NCBI GenBank assembly: GCA_026770025.1
Contig: JAMXDE010000003.1
Coordinates: forward strand, 2,604,001 to 2,668,000
Length of the DNA: 64,000 bases
Source of the DNA: Craspedostauros australis
Taxonomy: Eukaryota; Bacillariophyta; Bacillariophyceae; Mastogloiales; Achnanthaceae
Direction: 5' to 3'
Under the pieces are notes generated by a model. That model did no database searches and was not told the DNA's origin. It worked only from the letters and a program-made list of their open reading frames with translations. Below are positions 38,062 through 49,635 of this stretch, piece after piece. Within the stretch, counting starts at the first letter, position 1; each line of letters starts with the position of its first letter. Both the position numbers and the translations under genes were made by a program.

Positions 38062-40985
38062 GTCCTACACCTCCTCCATCTTTGCCACCTTGAGTGACGA
38101 TGGCACTCTCGAGGGCATGTTTGACGATGTGGACAAGTACGACAACGGCGGTGGTACCGTGGATGGGGTGTACGATACCCAGGAGGAGGACTTCGTTGGT
38201 CTGCACGCAGATGGTGCGCTGACCTCTGACATGGCATTGGCTATGGCTGCCGCTGTGATCGTGGCAATCGCCATGGTGATCCACACTCGCAGCCCCTTCA
38301 TCACCTTGATTGGATCGATCCAGATCATGCTCAGTTTCCCGCTGTCATACTTCATCTACAGCCTGATCCTCGGCATGGAGTTCTTTCCTTTCCTGAATTT
38401 CCTTGGCATGTTCGTCATCTTCGGGCTCGGCGCGGACGATGTAAGTATGGCCCCACACTCTTGCCATGGACAAAACATGAAGGAAGCAGCTAATCCGACA
38501 TTGCATCTAACCAATCACACATCTTTTCCTCCCACTCTTTGCCACTGTACCGCTATTCAATACACCATACTAATACCATCATGCCGTACAACAACACTTC
38601 GAACTTGGATGAATGAAACATACGCAGGTCTTCGTTGCAATGGACAAGTGGAAGAATGCCCGTTTGGAACATCCCAATGCCACCACTGAAGACATCGCGG
38701 CCGTGGCGTTGCCGGATGCTGCTTCTGCGATGTTCCTCACAACGATCACCACCGCAGTTGCGTTCTTCGCCACCGCTATCTGCCCAGTGGCCCCGATCAA
38801 GATGTTCGCGATCTTCTGCGGCCTCCTCGTCCTCCTGGACTACGTGCTCAATGTACTCTTGGTGTTTCCCGCTCTTTGCATGTACGACCTTGCCCTCGAA
38901 GAGCACGGTGACGAGGCCAGTCGATTCATCCACTTGAAGTGCCGCCAGGTGGGCGATCAGGATGGCGATGCCGACGAAGAAGCAGGCAGCGACGATGTTG
39001 ATAGAGAGGCAGGCGTTGAAACATCCCAGGCCGAAAACAAGACCAACCACAAGATAAACCAACGTCACGATTCAGCGGAGGATGCCGAAGACGAGGCTGG
39101 GCACATGTCTCTCATCCAGCGTTGCCTCGTCGTTCTGTTCACTATCCTGAAGCGTGGAAAATGGCCAATTTTGGTGGTCTGCGTTGTCGCGCTTGTGCTC
39201 ACCTCTGTGTTTGCCGCAACCTTGGAACTTCCCACTTCCTCGGATGTCCGCATTCTGGGTGAAGATGTGGAATTCGAGCAGGCATACATCCGACGACAGA
39301 AGCTTCTGTATGATCAGCTGGAGAGGGCCGGAGGCAGCGTTGCTTACATTATTTGGGGAGTGAAGGCTGCGGACACGGGCAACCATGGTAAGTGCATCAC
39401 ATTGCTTCATGCGGAGAAATGCCATCTGAGGTAGCATCACACGCGCACACTACAAGCATGGAGATCTCTTTGATCTTTCACTCACTCGCCTTCATTCATT
39501 CATGGATGCATTCCGAATTGCACCTGTTCAACGTCAATCGTCACCAATCTTCTGCTCATCACAAAAAAAATCCCCACGTATTTCAGACAATCCCAACGAA
39601 TGGACACAACTCGTTCTTGATGACACCTTCGATCCTTCCACTCAGGAAAGCCAGCAATACCTCCTCGATATCTGCAGTGACACCTTTGCGGAAGACTTCG
39701 CCAAACCCATCGGCTCCAACTACACATGCTCATTCACCGGATTCAACCAATGGCTCGTCGACGAATCATCTTCCACCTTGCCCAGCAAGATTTATGAGGA
39801 GAACTGCGCTGGGGCAAGCCGGGTCCCAATGGCATCCGGTAGCTTCCATGAGTGCATGTCATCCTGGGCGAAGGAAGTCAAAGACTTGAATGTGATGTCC
39901 AGAAACAACCGCGTCACAATCATGCTGGTCCCATTCAACTCCCGCGTGCGCTACGACGATAACTACGACAAGCTCGACGACGAGTGGAAGCTCATCGACA
40001 GCTGGATGCGAGAGCAAAACAAGGACAAGGCGCCCGAAGAAGCTGGCCAAGCATTATTTTCGTCCGTTGTCTTCTGGTGGTATGACACCAACGGGTACGT
40101 TCCTCCTTGCTTTGTGGCGCGAATTTCTGCCTCCTCGTATTCGCATCTAGTCAAGACAATCAACGACGACTGAACGACTCACCATCTTCGCCTCAAAACG
40201 TCTCTCTCCTCAATCCTTTGCTATCGTACTCTCGTTTACTCCACTGCAATTTGATCTACCAATCAACCTCCCACCTTACCTTCGTATCCTCATGAAACCC
40301 CTTCACTCGAAACCGCACCCGCGCCCGCACTCGCATTCATTCCAACAGACAAATGCTCAAGACAGCGTACGGGTCCGCTGGCATTGCACTCGGCGCTGCC
40401 ACCATCATGCTGTTGGTGACGTCCCGTTCCTTGCTCCTGACCCTCTTCTCGACAACAACTGTGGCCTATGTTCTCACTTCTGTCACCGCCACGCTGGTGT
40501 CCCTTGGCTGGACGTTGGGGTTCCTCGAATCCATCTGCTTCGCCATCCTGATTGGAATCTCTTGCGACTTTGTCCTTCACTTCGCACACGCCTACACCAC
40601 CTTGAAAGGAGACGTGGACCGTGAAGTGCGCACCAAGTACGCATTGCTCCATATGGGCCCATCCATCTTGGCGGCAGGCGTCACTACCATCGCATCCGCA
40701 GCAATCATGAGCTTCACAGTCATCATTTTCTTCCAGAAGTTCGGTCTCATCTTGCTCATCGCCGTGGTACAAGCAACGTTGGGCGCCTTCATCATGTTCA
40801 ACACTCTGGTGATGTGTTTCGGTCCCAAGAATCCCACCATGCTGTACGAGACTTTGAAGGAGAGAATCATGAACAAGATGTCAAGCCAGGGTGCAGTGGG
40901 CAAGGATAGGGATGGCAGCGCCAGCAGCGACGAAGAACGCAATATCGCCGTCACTTCTTCCACGCACGCATCTCGCACCGACTGA
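38062..40985 (+). CDS. 3' part of the Patched/Dispatched-like (RND) protein gene, four exons
   Basis: Continuation of the gene beginning at 31115. Exons are 38068-38440 (same exon as the 5' part; 38062-38067 is the duplicated target), 38628-39387, 39587-40094 and 40349-40985. The introns are GT-AG with donors GTAAGT, GTAAGT and GTACGT, and phases 0, 1 and 2. Without the element the coding length is 3327 bp, 1108 aa. The sterol-sensing-like block starts at AMAAAVIVAIAMVIH and includes FVIFGLGADDVFVAMDKW, the GADD motif of Patched/Dispatched proteins. The second TM block has SICFAILIGISCDFVLHFAH, with the GxxxD motif of RND carriers, and GPSILAAGVTTIASAAI. The C-terminal tail is short and Ser-rich. 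Likely a proton-coupled lipid/sterol transporter; the substrate is unknown. Confidence 0.9.
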
Positions 40986-41469
40986 TAAGATGCAACTGCA
41001 TACAATTGCATATGAATACAATTGTGCTATCCGTGGAGAAACGTGCTTGGCGTGGCAGGAGAAGACGCCACAAAGCAGATGAACCAGCCCACGGACAGCT
41101 TCGAAACACAAACGAAAGAACAAAAAGAAATACATGCGCACGCACAAACAACCACCCTTCATGAACTACACCCTGTTACTCCACGGTGCTCGACTCCAGA
41201 GCAGAATTTTTGCCAACGAGAACAGAACAAGGCAATCGAGAAGAGGAAGAGCAGCGTACTCCATTAAGATTAGTTTCCACTCGACACGACATTGCAATCG
41301 TCCACTGTGGGTATCACCTTGGCCACAACGCTGACACAGCCGCAATAAGTTGCAGCTGTGTCTCCCTTTCTCTCTTCCTCTCGATGTTTGCGTGGGTATG
41401 TGTATGGGTTCATAACTCGATGAGGTGGCGTCGCAATGTGCACCTGAATCGCCAGCGCCAGTATCCTTT
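40986..41469. other. Spacer
   Basis: About 480 bp between the Patched-like gene and the foldback element; nothing recognisable except the left target copy at its end. Confidence 0.4.
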
Positions 41470-41479
41470 GATTGATGAC
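41470..41479 (+). repeat. Left target-site copy GATTGATGAC
   Basis: Ten bases repeated exactly at 43141-43150, on the other side of the inverted-repeat element. The length fits Mutator-type insertions (8-11 bp). Confidence 0.85.
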
Positions 41480-43140
41480 GAGGAAATTCACTAACCAGGT
41501 CGTTTTGGAGGCCAAAGTCCACTAACCAGGTCGTTTTGGTATTGGCCAATCACAACGGCCGGAATTTTGGCCAGCGCGTCCCTGTGACAACGGTGAAAAT
41601 AATAATTTAGCCACGAAGCCAACACAAACATTTCACTGCAGAACAGTGGAAAGTAGTCTAGTTTATGATGTTGTCGATGAATCCTGTTGAGCAGAGGGTC
41701 AAACCAGCTATTATCGATTGCATACTAACATCAGCCATTGGCATGTACCTACCTTGGAACAGCTACATCCAACTGCAAGGAGATTCAGATTACATTTAGT
41801 CAGTTCATGTGCTGTCATTCGGTCACTGTGTGTAATGAGTTGGTCATATGTGCATAGAAAATGTCAATCACAATCAAATCCAACCCGGCTCCCACTTCCA
41901 ACACACTCCAAAGGATCTGGTCACGAAGTATGAGGTCTTAGATCCGTCTGGAAGGTAGTCAAATCTGAGAATCAAGATTTCGAGTGGTGCTGTGGGTGAC
42001 AGTACTGTGAGCTACGCACCATACTGTACAGTAGATTGTCAAAATGTGCATATAAACTGTCAATCGCAATCGAATCCAACCCGCCGCCCACTTACAACAC
42101 ACTCCGAAGGATCTGGCCACGGAGAATGAGGTCCTAGATCCATCTGGAAGGTGTTCAAATCGATGGATGTAGATTCCGAATGGTGCTGTGGGTGGCAGTC
42201 CGGTGCTCCATCTACCTCACAAGACGCAATGTTGCACTTGAAATCTAGATCCATCGATTTGAACACCTTCCAGATGGATCTAGGACCTCATACTTCGTGG
42301 CCAGATCCTTTGGAGTGTGTTGTAAGTGCTCGCCGGCTTGTATTTGATTGTGATTGCCGTTTTCTATGCACATATGGGCAATCTACTGTACACTATGGTG
42401 CGTAGCTCGCAGTACTGTCACGCACAACACCACTCGAAATTTAGATTCTCAGATTTGACTACCTTCCAGACGGATCTAAGACCTCATACTTCGTGACCAG
42501 ATCCTTTGGAGTGTGTTGGAAGTGGGAGCCGGGTTGGATTTCATTGCGATTGATGTTTTATATGCACATTTTGACAATCTACTGTACAGTATGGTGCGTA
42601 GCTCATAGTACTGTCACCCACACTACATGATATCTAGATTCTCAGATATGGATGCCTTCCAGATGGACTGGAGACCTCATACTTCGTGACTGTACTCGAT
42701 GAGGTGTTCTCGGAGTGGTGGAGTTGTTGTAATCAAGTATGCTTGACATTTTGTATGCACATATGACCAACATAGTACACACAGTGACCGAACGGTATCA
42801 TGAGAACTGGCTATATGAGATTTATCACTCGTTGCGGCTGGATCTGGACCGTCCCAAGGTAGGTACATGCCCATGACCGATGTCAATATGCAATATAGTT
42901 GGTTTAACCCTCTCCTCGTCTTCCGCAGAACAGGATCATCAACACCATCAAAAACTGGAGTACTCTACACTACTAGACAGGGACACGGTTGATGTGTTTA
43001 CTCCACGGCTAAATTAATATTTTCGATGTTGTCGTAGAGACACGCCGGCCATTTCAGTCATCCAATCATCGTGTCGGGCACCAAAACGACCTGGTTAGTG
43101 GACTTTGGCCTCCAAAACGACCTGGTTAGTGAATTTCCTC
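41480..43140. mobile_element. Non-autonomous foldback element, 1661 bp, Mutator-like
   Basis: The outer 61 bp (41480-41540 and 43080-43140) are perfect inverted repeats, each with two direct copies of CACTAACCAGGTCGTTTTGG. Weaker pairing continues inward, for example GGCCGG and AATTTAGCC. A 10-bp target duplication flanks it. The interior is built from several diverged copies of a ~200-bp unit (AACACACTCC..GGATCTGG..ATGAGGTC..AGATC..TCTGGAAGG) in two orientations. They meet at a central perfect 37-bp inverted repeat, 42131-42167 against 42250-42286, so most of the element can fold into one long hairpin. No coding sequence is present. Long TIRs plus a 10-bp duplication suggest mobilisation by a MULE transposase. 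Confidence 0.85.
42131..42286. repeat. Central perfect 37-bp inverted repeat of the foldback element
   Basis: 42131-42167 and 42250-42286 are exact reverse complements with an 82-bp loop. The pairing extends outward imperfectly through the CTCCGTGGCCAGATCC-like flanks. Confidence 0.9.
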
Positions 43141-43150
43141 GATTGATGAC

Positions 43151-43888
43151 GATTCATTATTGTGCATGCTCCACGCCCATTCCTGTACATCCATTAGAAC
43201 TACGGTTCGAACACTCTCGCTTGACATCAGCTCCAGGTGACGGGAATACCTTCGAGAAGGAATGCCTCGCAATCTGTTTCTGTGTTGGGATTTTTATTTC
43301 ATTGTGGTTGCCCTTGATGACGACATGCCTGAGATGTGCGTGAATCATGGAATGTCGGCGCTCTGCTCAATTTTGTTGGTGATTGGTTTTGCTGTGCTTG
43401 TAAGGGTATGGTCGCGGCTGGAATCAGCGAAGTTCAATTGGAACACGTGTTTTCATTCACGAAGGAAACTCAATTCCAACACTATTACAGCATGGAGAAG
43501 CGGGCTTCGATCAGATTCGTCTTTGCATGGTACTCGTATTCCAACCAAGTTGGATCCACGATGTTGTCCCGATGCACCAGGTCAGAAAACGTAACAATGA
43601 CACAAGAATAGCTTGAGCCAATGCCATGGCGCATGGTATCCACCCCGATGTTCCCTCTGGGTGTTGGCCATTGCGGTCGTGATGCGGAGGCGCAGCCCAC
43701 ACCGTTTCGTCCGAGCCTGCTTTGCTTTGTTTCGCCAGGGTGCGGGGTGCCGCGCCGCGCCAAGCCGCATGATGTCCAGCCATGCGATTTATCCGCATTT
43801 GTGGAAGATCCAATGATCTCGGACTTGGCAGAGAGCAATACTGTGCGGAATCTCCGTTCCTGCTTGGCAATGTCTCAGGCATTCGCTC
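43151..43888. other. Spacer
   Basis: About 740 bp, 3' of the glycosyltransferase gene. Frames up to 120 codons have no recognisable content. Confidence 0.35.
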
Positions 43889-45457
43889 TCAGCCCAATCC
43901 GCCACTTGCACCCGCGTTGCTAAATCTGCAGCATCTCTGCCATCGGTCGATCTGGGTTCGAATCGCTGTGATCATTGCTTGCTGCGGCGCGCATAGGGGA
44001 GTATCGCGTGCGCGCTTCTTGTCATCCGGAGACAGCAGGGTAGGATCCTGCACCGGACCTTCGCCAAGGTATATGAAGGAATGGTTCACACCCGACATGG
44101 CTGCAAGGGTTCCATAGAATTCTGTGCGACCGTACAGATTGGGCAGTATCTCGATCACCCCGCCGCAACGGGGCATGAAAGGAATTCCAGCAAGACCAGC
44201 GCCATGAGGTGTCAAGAGGATGTCAACATTGGCGAATGCCTCCATCTGGTCCTTGAAGAAGATGCGCTCAAAGAAGAATACCGGTGGTGTGTATGGCAGC
44301 CTGAATGCCTCCCGTATACGATCGGACATGTTGTGCGCTCCGATCAGACGTCTCGTCGATTTGCGATTGAAGATGGCGATGCGTGGCGGAGCGAACTGCT
44401 TCCCATTCGGTTCACCGTCGTTGTTTTCAGAGGCCGCATGCAACGGGGTGCCTTCCAGTTCGTTCGCAGTCGTTGCGCCGCAGAACTGTTCTTGGTATTG
44501 ATCTAATCCGCGAGCAGCTAGCGCCCTTCTTCGGAAGTGCTCCATATCGTCTGTGTACACTCCACGGTAACCTTCTTCTCGTATCGTATACGCCGCGAGC
44601 AGTTCCCGCGGATCCGACTTGTACTCTTTAATGAATACCTTCGGCCACGATTGGACGAGGGAGACGTTGTTTGCCTCCAAGACTCTGGCCATGCCCTTGG
44701 AGAAATGCGAGTTCATGAAGAACACGCCGAACTTTCTTGGATCAATGAGAAAGATATGTTCTGCGTGGGGAAAGCTTTGCCACAACGACCAGCACGGCAC
44801 GACGTGCTGCATTTGATGAGGAAATTCGTCGGCGTACGAGTAATCCTTGACGCTGCATACGACCGTCTTGATTCGTTCCATCGGATTCTGGTCGTCCGCG
44901 GCAGTCGCCGTGATTCCATCCCCGGCAGTTGTGGCTCCATCTCCTTTGCTGCGGCGCCACACTTCACTGAGATTGCCATGAAAGCTCTCAAAGACAACTT
45001 CGTTGTTGTACGTTCTCGGATAGTGCGTGAAGTCCAATATATGCGGGATCTTGAAATCGGAAATATCGCAGGACACGCCGTGCAGACTGCCCAGCATCTC
45101 CTCCGTCGGCCACCGCATCATGAATGCTGGGAATTCCGTGATGTTGCGAGTCCATCGGATGGGTGGGTGGTTGCTGTTGGTTTCTTGAATCATCGATTGG
45201 AGGAAAGCGGTCTGGGGAAGGTTGGTGGCTTCCAGCCTGTGTGGTGCCAATGCGAACGACATGAAGGCCACCACGAAGATGGCAATCATGCTGATCGTCA
45301 ACTGGAGATTGCCGTTGCGCATGATCCAAGGCTTGGATCGGGCTCGTGCTGCCGCATTGAGCCGTTGGTTCGGCCCATGGGAGGACAAGAATGAAGGGCC
45401 TGCAATCCGGTGCCCTTTGTGGAATAGAGTTGGCGGCTCGATCTCCATGCCAGGCAT
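43889..45457 (-). CDS. Glycosyltransferase family 61-like (DUF563) type II membrane protein, 522 aa
   Basis: Probably a Golgi glycosyltransferase related to beta-1,2-xylosyltransferase and EOGT. ATG 45457. A ~50-residue cytosolic start is followed by one TM (residues 52-71, QLTISMIAIFVVAFMSFALA), a type II layout. The catalytic region ends in the family signature LLTPHGAGLAGIPFM then GGVIEILP (about residue 405-435), preceded by VFFFERIFFKDQMEAFANVD. NRKSTRR (about 360-370) corresponds to the nucleotide-sugar side motif 'R....R.I.N'. Potential N-glycosylation sites are visible (NITE, NLSE, NHSF). Single exon, TGA/TAA end at 43889. The sugar donor and acceptor cannot be told from sequence. Confidence 0.8.
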   Translation of the reverse strand: MPGMEIEPPTLFHKGHRIAGPSFLSSHGPNQRLNAAARARSKPWIMRNGNLQLTISMIAIFVVAFMSFALAPHRLEATNLPQTAFLQSMIQETNSNHPPIRWTRNITEFPAFMMRWPTEEMLGSLHGVSCDISDFKIPHILDFTHYPRTYNNEVVFESFHGNLSEVWRRSKGDGATTAGDGITATAADDQNPMERIKTVVCSVKDYSYADEFPHQMQHVVPCWSLWQSFPHAEHIFLIDPRKFGVFFMNSHFSKGMARVLEANNVSLVQSWPKVFIKEYKSDPRELLAAYTIREEGYRGVYTDDMEHFRRRALAARGLDQYQEQFCGATTANELEGTPLHAASENNDGEPNGKQFAPPRIAIFNRKSTRRLIGAHNMSDRIREAFRLPYTPPVFFFERIFFKDQMEAFANVDILLTPHGAGLAGIPFMPRCGGVIEILPNLYGRTEFYGTLAAMSGVNHSFIYLGEGPVQDPTLLSPDDKKRARDTPLCAPQQAMITAIRTQIDRWQRCCRFSNAGASGGLG

Positions 45458-46159
45458 GCAATCCTCGCGATGCCAACTGTCTCCACTTCAATCGCTCACG
45501 CTATGCAGTTGGGGTTGGGGGCAGCGACAGAATGTGTCAAGTTCTGCTCTCTCCCTTGACGCCATCCATCTTCCCGCGCCTTTTCGTTGTTGGGGGCAGC
45601 CTCATCCGTGAGTGAAAAGTTTGGATCTGCACGTGACTGCAACACGCACACAACAAAAAGGAAATGGGTCGAAAGTCATCAACTGCAAGATCCTCCAACA
45701 TGCTTGATCCCATTCAGCAGCAACAACAGCAGAAGGCATGTGGTGGTTCGGCTCGTTGTTCGGCTAGAGAGGTCAATGTTCATCTGACTATGGTGCAGGA
45801 TTATGTGCTGTTTGTTGCTTTGGTTCTTGTTTTGGGATAGCGAAAACATGTTGGGTAGTTGTCGAGGAGGATCAGCACGTGTTATGTTGGACCTCAACGT
45901 CCCTACGGCATGAAGGTCGTATAGATGTTCTCATCGCATTTTCGGACGTTTCCATCTCCGGCGATGGGGCAGCGGCGGACTGTGGCGTTGACGAATGCAG
46001 TACCTGTGGAAGCTCGAGGTCGGTTTTTAGACATTCGTTGAATGCATCGGTGCTGCCTGAAAGGACACAGCACCGATGGACGCGCGCGTGGAGGTGTGTG
46101 GCGAAGCAGAGTACTCCGTATCCTTGAGACACATTCATGCGTGCGCGGACCACCGACAT
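45458..46159. other. Spacer
   Basis: About 700 bp between two minus-strand genes, including the promoter side of the glycosyltransferase and the 3' side of the BFR1-like gene. A short CAG-type run (CAGCAACAACAGCAG, 45718-45732) is present. No gene seen. Confidence 0.35.
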
Positions 46160-48827
46160 TTACGATTCTTCGACAGCTGGGGCAGGCTCCTCAGCTTCCT
46201 CGATCGCTGGTGCTTCCTCGACGGCTGGTGCTTCCTCGGCTGGCTTTTGGCCCCACATCGAGCCATCAACGGCGTTGGAGGCACCCTTTCCGAGAGGGGC
46301 AAACTCGTCGCTGGAGACGGAGAACTTTCCAGTGGCTGGTTCGGCGGTGACGGCTGGTTTTGATTGCCTCAGCTTGGCGGCTGCCTTCTCGTTGGATTTT
46401 CGGATATCCTTGGCGGTTGGGACGGAACCTCTTGGCTGGTTCTTGTACCAATCCTTCTTCTCGCGCAGGGCCTTGATGGAGTCTGGGACCTGTTCGACGC
46501 TGGTGGGTGGGTTCAAGCCGAGCAGACCGAACTGTTCGAAGGTGTCGACATTTAGTGTAAATGGACCAGACACCTGCTTCTTGGTGGCTCGGTCGCCACG
46601 GTTGCGCTTCTTCTTTCCCTTGCCCTTTCCGAAGTAGGCGTTTTCGGTCTTCTTGTTGACTGGCTTGAAGTTGGCGAATGGATCGTCCTTGACGGCGATG
46701 ACCTCCTCCTTCTTGGCGGCGACCTTGTCGGATGCGGCATCTGGGTTGACGTAGGTGCGCTCGAGGTAGTTGGCGAGGTAGTCGCAGAGACCCTGCTCCT
46801 CTTCGTACGGGATCTTCTTGAGCTCCTCCTCCTCGAGTTTCTTGAGGTAGGCCTGCTTCTCCTCATCGCGCTTCTTCTGCTCGGCTTCGTACTGCATCTT
46901 CTTCTGCGCTCTGGTGGCGCGGCTGTAGTCCCACCACTTGTTCTGCTTCTCCCGGAAATCGTCGCGGGCGGCATCCTTCTCCTTCAGCTTTTCGGTGATC
47001 TCGGCGCGGATGGCGTCGCGCTCCTTGAAGAGAGCATCGAGGGTGCCGCGCTTGTCATTCTCCTTCTCGGACAGAGTCTTCATCTCGGCCTGCTTCTCGT
47101 CGATCTCCTTCTGGACGGCATCGATTTCCTTGTCCTTGGCGCCAATGCTCTGGCTGATGTTCTTCCTCTTCTCCTTCATTCCCTCGAGGTCGCCCTCCTT
47201 GGCCTTGAGGACCTTGACGGCGTCCTTGCTGGCCTTGAGGCCGTCCATCTTCTTGATGAGCTTCTTCTCTTCCTGCAGGGACATGGAGGTGGTCTCCTGC
47301 TGACGCTGAAGCCTCTTGATCTCGGCGTCGATCTGTTCGAGGGATGAGAATTCGATGTTGGAGCGCGCGTCCTTGCGGTCCTTGACGATCTTGTCGGCCG
47401 CGGACTTGACGATGTCCAGCTGGGCGCGGATCGCCTTCTTTTCGTTGATGAGCTTGCTCTTCTTCTGGCGGAGCTGCTGCAGCGTCTCCTTGAGCTTTCC
47501 GAACTCGGAATTCTTTTTCTGGCCCATGGTGGCATCGATGGTCTTTTGGAGTTCCTGTCTCTTATCCCTCAATGCCTCGAAATCGGCGGTGAGAGTAGCG
47601 AGCTTTTCCTCATGCTTGGCCTTGTTTGGGCGCTCGACCTGTTGCGATTAATGGAGTTGCAGAGTTGGTTTGATTGGTTTGATCGGATTCGTTGGTGATG
47701 TGGGCGGGCGGGTGGGTGCGTGATCGAAATATGTTTCATGGTACAAGTTGTAAGTGATGGTTGTTGAAAAGAAATGAGTGTGGAGATGCTGAAAGGTGAG
47801 TCATGGCCTTGCATTTCAGATGATTGGAGAGTCCATTGTGGGGCCATGCAACTATGGTACAGCATTGGTCCATCACAGTGACGATGCCGATAAGGCAGCG
47901 AAGATAGATAATGAAGCGGCGCGATTGCCACAACAGGCCAGGAAGCAATTCCATCATGCTTTTGCGACGTGGCAATTCTTCTCATGTGCGTTCGGACGGC
48001 AACATGCCGATTGATGAATGTGGTGGCTGCTGCTTTGCATATATGAATGAATGAATGAATGAATGAATGCATCGATGAGCTGCGGTGCACTGCACTGCGC
48101 TGCCCTCCAATAGGCTTGATCGCTGCTCGCGAGATCCATGTCGCCATCATGCGCTTCAATTCCGACTGCAGAAGCGTCTGCGTTCCGAAGGTTGGTGATC
48201 GGCACTTCCTCGGTCATTTATCGTTCTCAAAGCCACCACTGTTGGCAATGACGAGAATATCGATCGTGGTCACCGCACAAGTGCTGCAGTCGTGTCCATC
48301 GCCCACCTGGTGCTTGTGCCTGTGCCATCCACATGATGCAATTCATCATCCAGACGTACGTATCTCATCACCAAAGACCACTCGCGCGCCAAACGGGAGG
48401 ATGTGCACAATACCTGCACTGCTCATGCGTTCGGGAAACTGCGTGCGTCGCGCTGTTGTTGGCTTTCTTGGTTGCCTGGCGAAGAGCGGGCTGTGCATTT
48501 TCGCCGAACGCAATGGCGCGCCTTTTGATGAATGGAATCGACCTGCAGCACCAAGACGAGTATGGACGTCGACATGAACATGGCTAGCAACATGGACAGG
48601 ATGCAGCGAAGGAAGCATCACGCTCTTCGCGGGCTCGAGTAAGTACTTACGTATGGGATTGGCTTGCTGAGGTCATAAATCTCTTCGATGGGGACCTGCT
48701 CTTTCTTGCTGCCATTGCGGTTCCCGTTGGCGCCAGTCTTGGCCTCCGGTGCAGCAGCCTCGGCGCTGCCTTCGCCTTCGGCGGCAGCGACGACAGGTTC
48801 GGTTGCTGGGGGTGTTTCCTCGGCCAT
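46160..48827 (-). CDS. BFR1-like nuclear segregation/mRNP coiled-coil protein, 551 aa
   Basis: Related to yeast Bfr1, an ER/polysome-associated mRNP factor. Exons are 48827-48651 (59 codons) and 47638-46160 (493 codons). The 1012-bp intron has donor CCATAC|GTAAGT and acceptor GCAACAG|GTC, phase 0. Exon 1 encodes MAEETPPATEPVVAAAEGEG and ends KPIPY; exon 2 continues VERPNKAKHEEKLATL, which matches the family's conserved N-terminal helix. Long charged coiled coils cover residues ~65-350 (many KE/KD heptads, such as KLKEKDAARDDFREKQNKWW). A less regular segment (YEEEQGLCDYLANYLERTYV) and a Lys/Arg-rich part (GKGKKKRNRGD) follow. A Glu/Pro/Ala repeat tail (EEAPAVEEAPAIEEAEEP) closes the protein. 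Start at ATG 48827. The family call is strong; the function is taken from yeast. Confidence 0.85.
48041..48069 (+). repeat. (GAAT)n microsatellite in the BFR1-like intron
   Basis: ATGAATGAATGAATGAATGA runs for seven units within the long intron. Confidence 0.8.
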
Positions 48828-49635
48828 CTTAAACTCCCGACTGTTCGTTGTCGTGGGTATAGTAGTCGTATGTCCAGCGGAGTATTATACTCTGGAGTTG
48901 TGGAGGTGGTGCGCGGAGAGTAATTGTGGATGAGGATGTTGGGTGGCGCAACGGCGGTAGTTTTGCGGCAGCTGCTTTCGTACCGTTGGTGGTGCAAGGC
49001 GGCGTCGTATCGTGTGTGTCGTCGTCCGTCGAATGCTTCCTTCGCGTCGTGGCTGGCCGGCTGCGGTGCGTGAGGGGGGTCTCTGTGCGGTTGTGCGCTC
49101 GGCGCGTACTTGGGCTGTTGGTCTTTGCCTGGCATTGGTCCGATCGTGTTTGTCACTGTTTGTTTGTCGCTGTTTCAGTTCTTGTTGGTTCTTGTCACCA
49201 AACGCAGTCATCTGTTTCGTTGCCCTTCTCTCTCTGTCGTTGCAACGCTGGTTGGCTTGTGGCGTTGCGATGTGTCGATCGGTCGGCGGACAGACGTGTT
49301 CAGTACAAAAAACACGTCACGTGCCATCACAACCTCTCAAAAAATGGATTCCTTTTGCCGATCTGTTCCAAAAGATACCATCAGCGTCGCTCTTCCAATT
49401 TCGCAGCGATTCGCCAAACCAGTCAAGAAATGAGGGGTCAACGAACAAGGCCAAGAGCTTGGATGCTTCAGAAGGCGAAAGCCATTGGGTGGTGGTGGCA
49501 GTGATGGCGATAGTGATGGCGATAGTGATGGTAATGATCATCAGATGTGCATGGTGGTAACCGTATCTCCATCCCATTCGCTTGAGCAGACGTGCGCCAT
49601 TCTGAATCAACCCCCGAAATCGGCCCATTCTCAAC
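48828..49635. other. Divergent promoter region
   Basis: About 810 bp between the start codons of the BFR1-like gene (-) and the 368-aa protein gene (+). It holds a small imperfect repeat, GATGGCGATAGTGATGGCGA (49504-49531). Frames of 100-190 codons overlap on both strands but look non-coding. Confidence 0.35.

Noticed and set aside
41718-42405. Short frames inside the foldback element
   Set aside because: They arise from the repeated units and appear in both orientations, so they are repeat artefacts.
43948-43975. GGTTCGAATCG, resembling a tRNA T-arm
   Set aside because: It lies inside the glycosyltransferase coding sequence and no acceptor or anticodon arms can be formed around it.
48059-48577. 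172-codon plus-strand frame inside the BFR1-like intron
   Set aside because: It begins in a GAAT microsatellite, has no domain, and the interval is bounded by good splice sites of the minus-strand gene.
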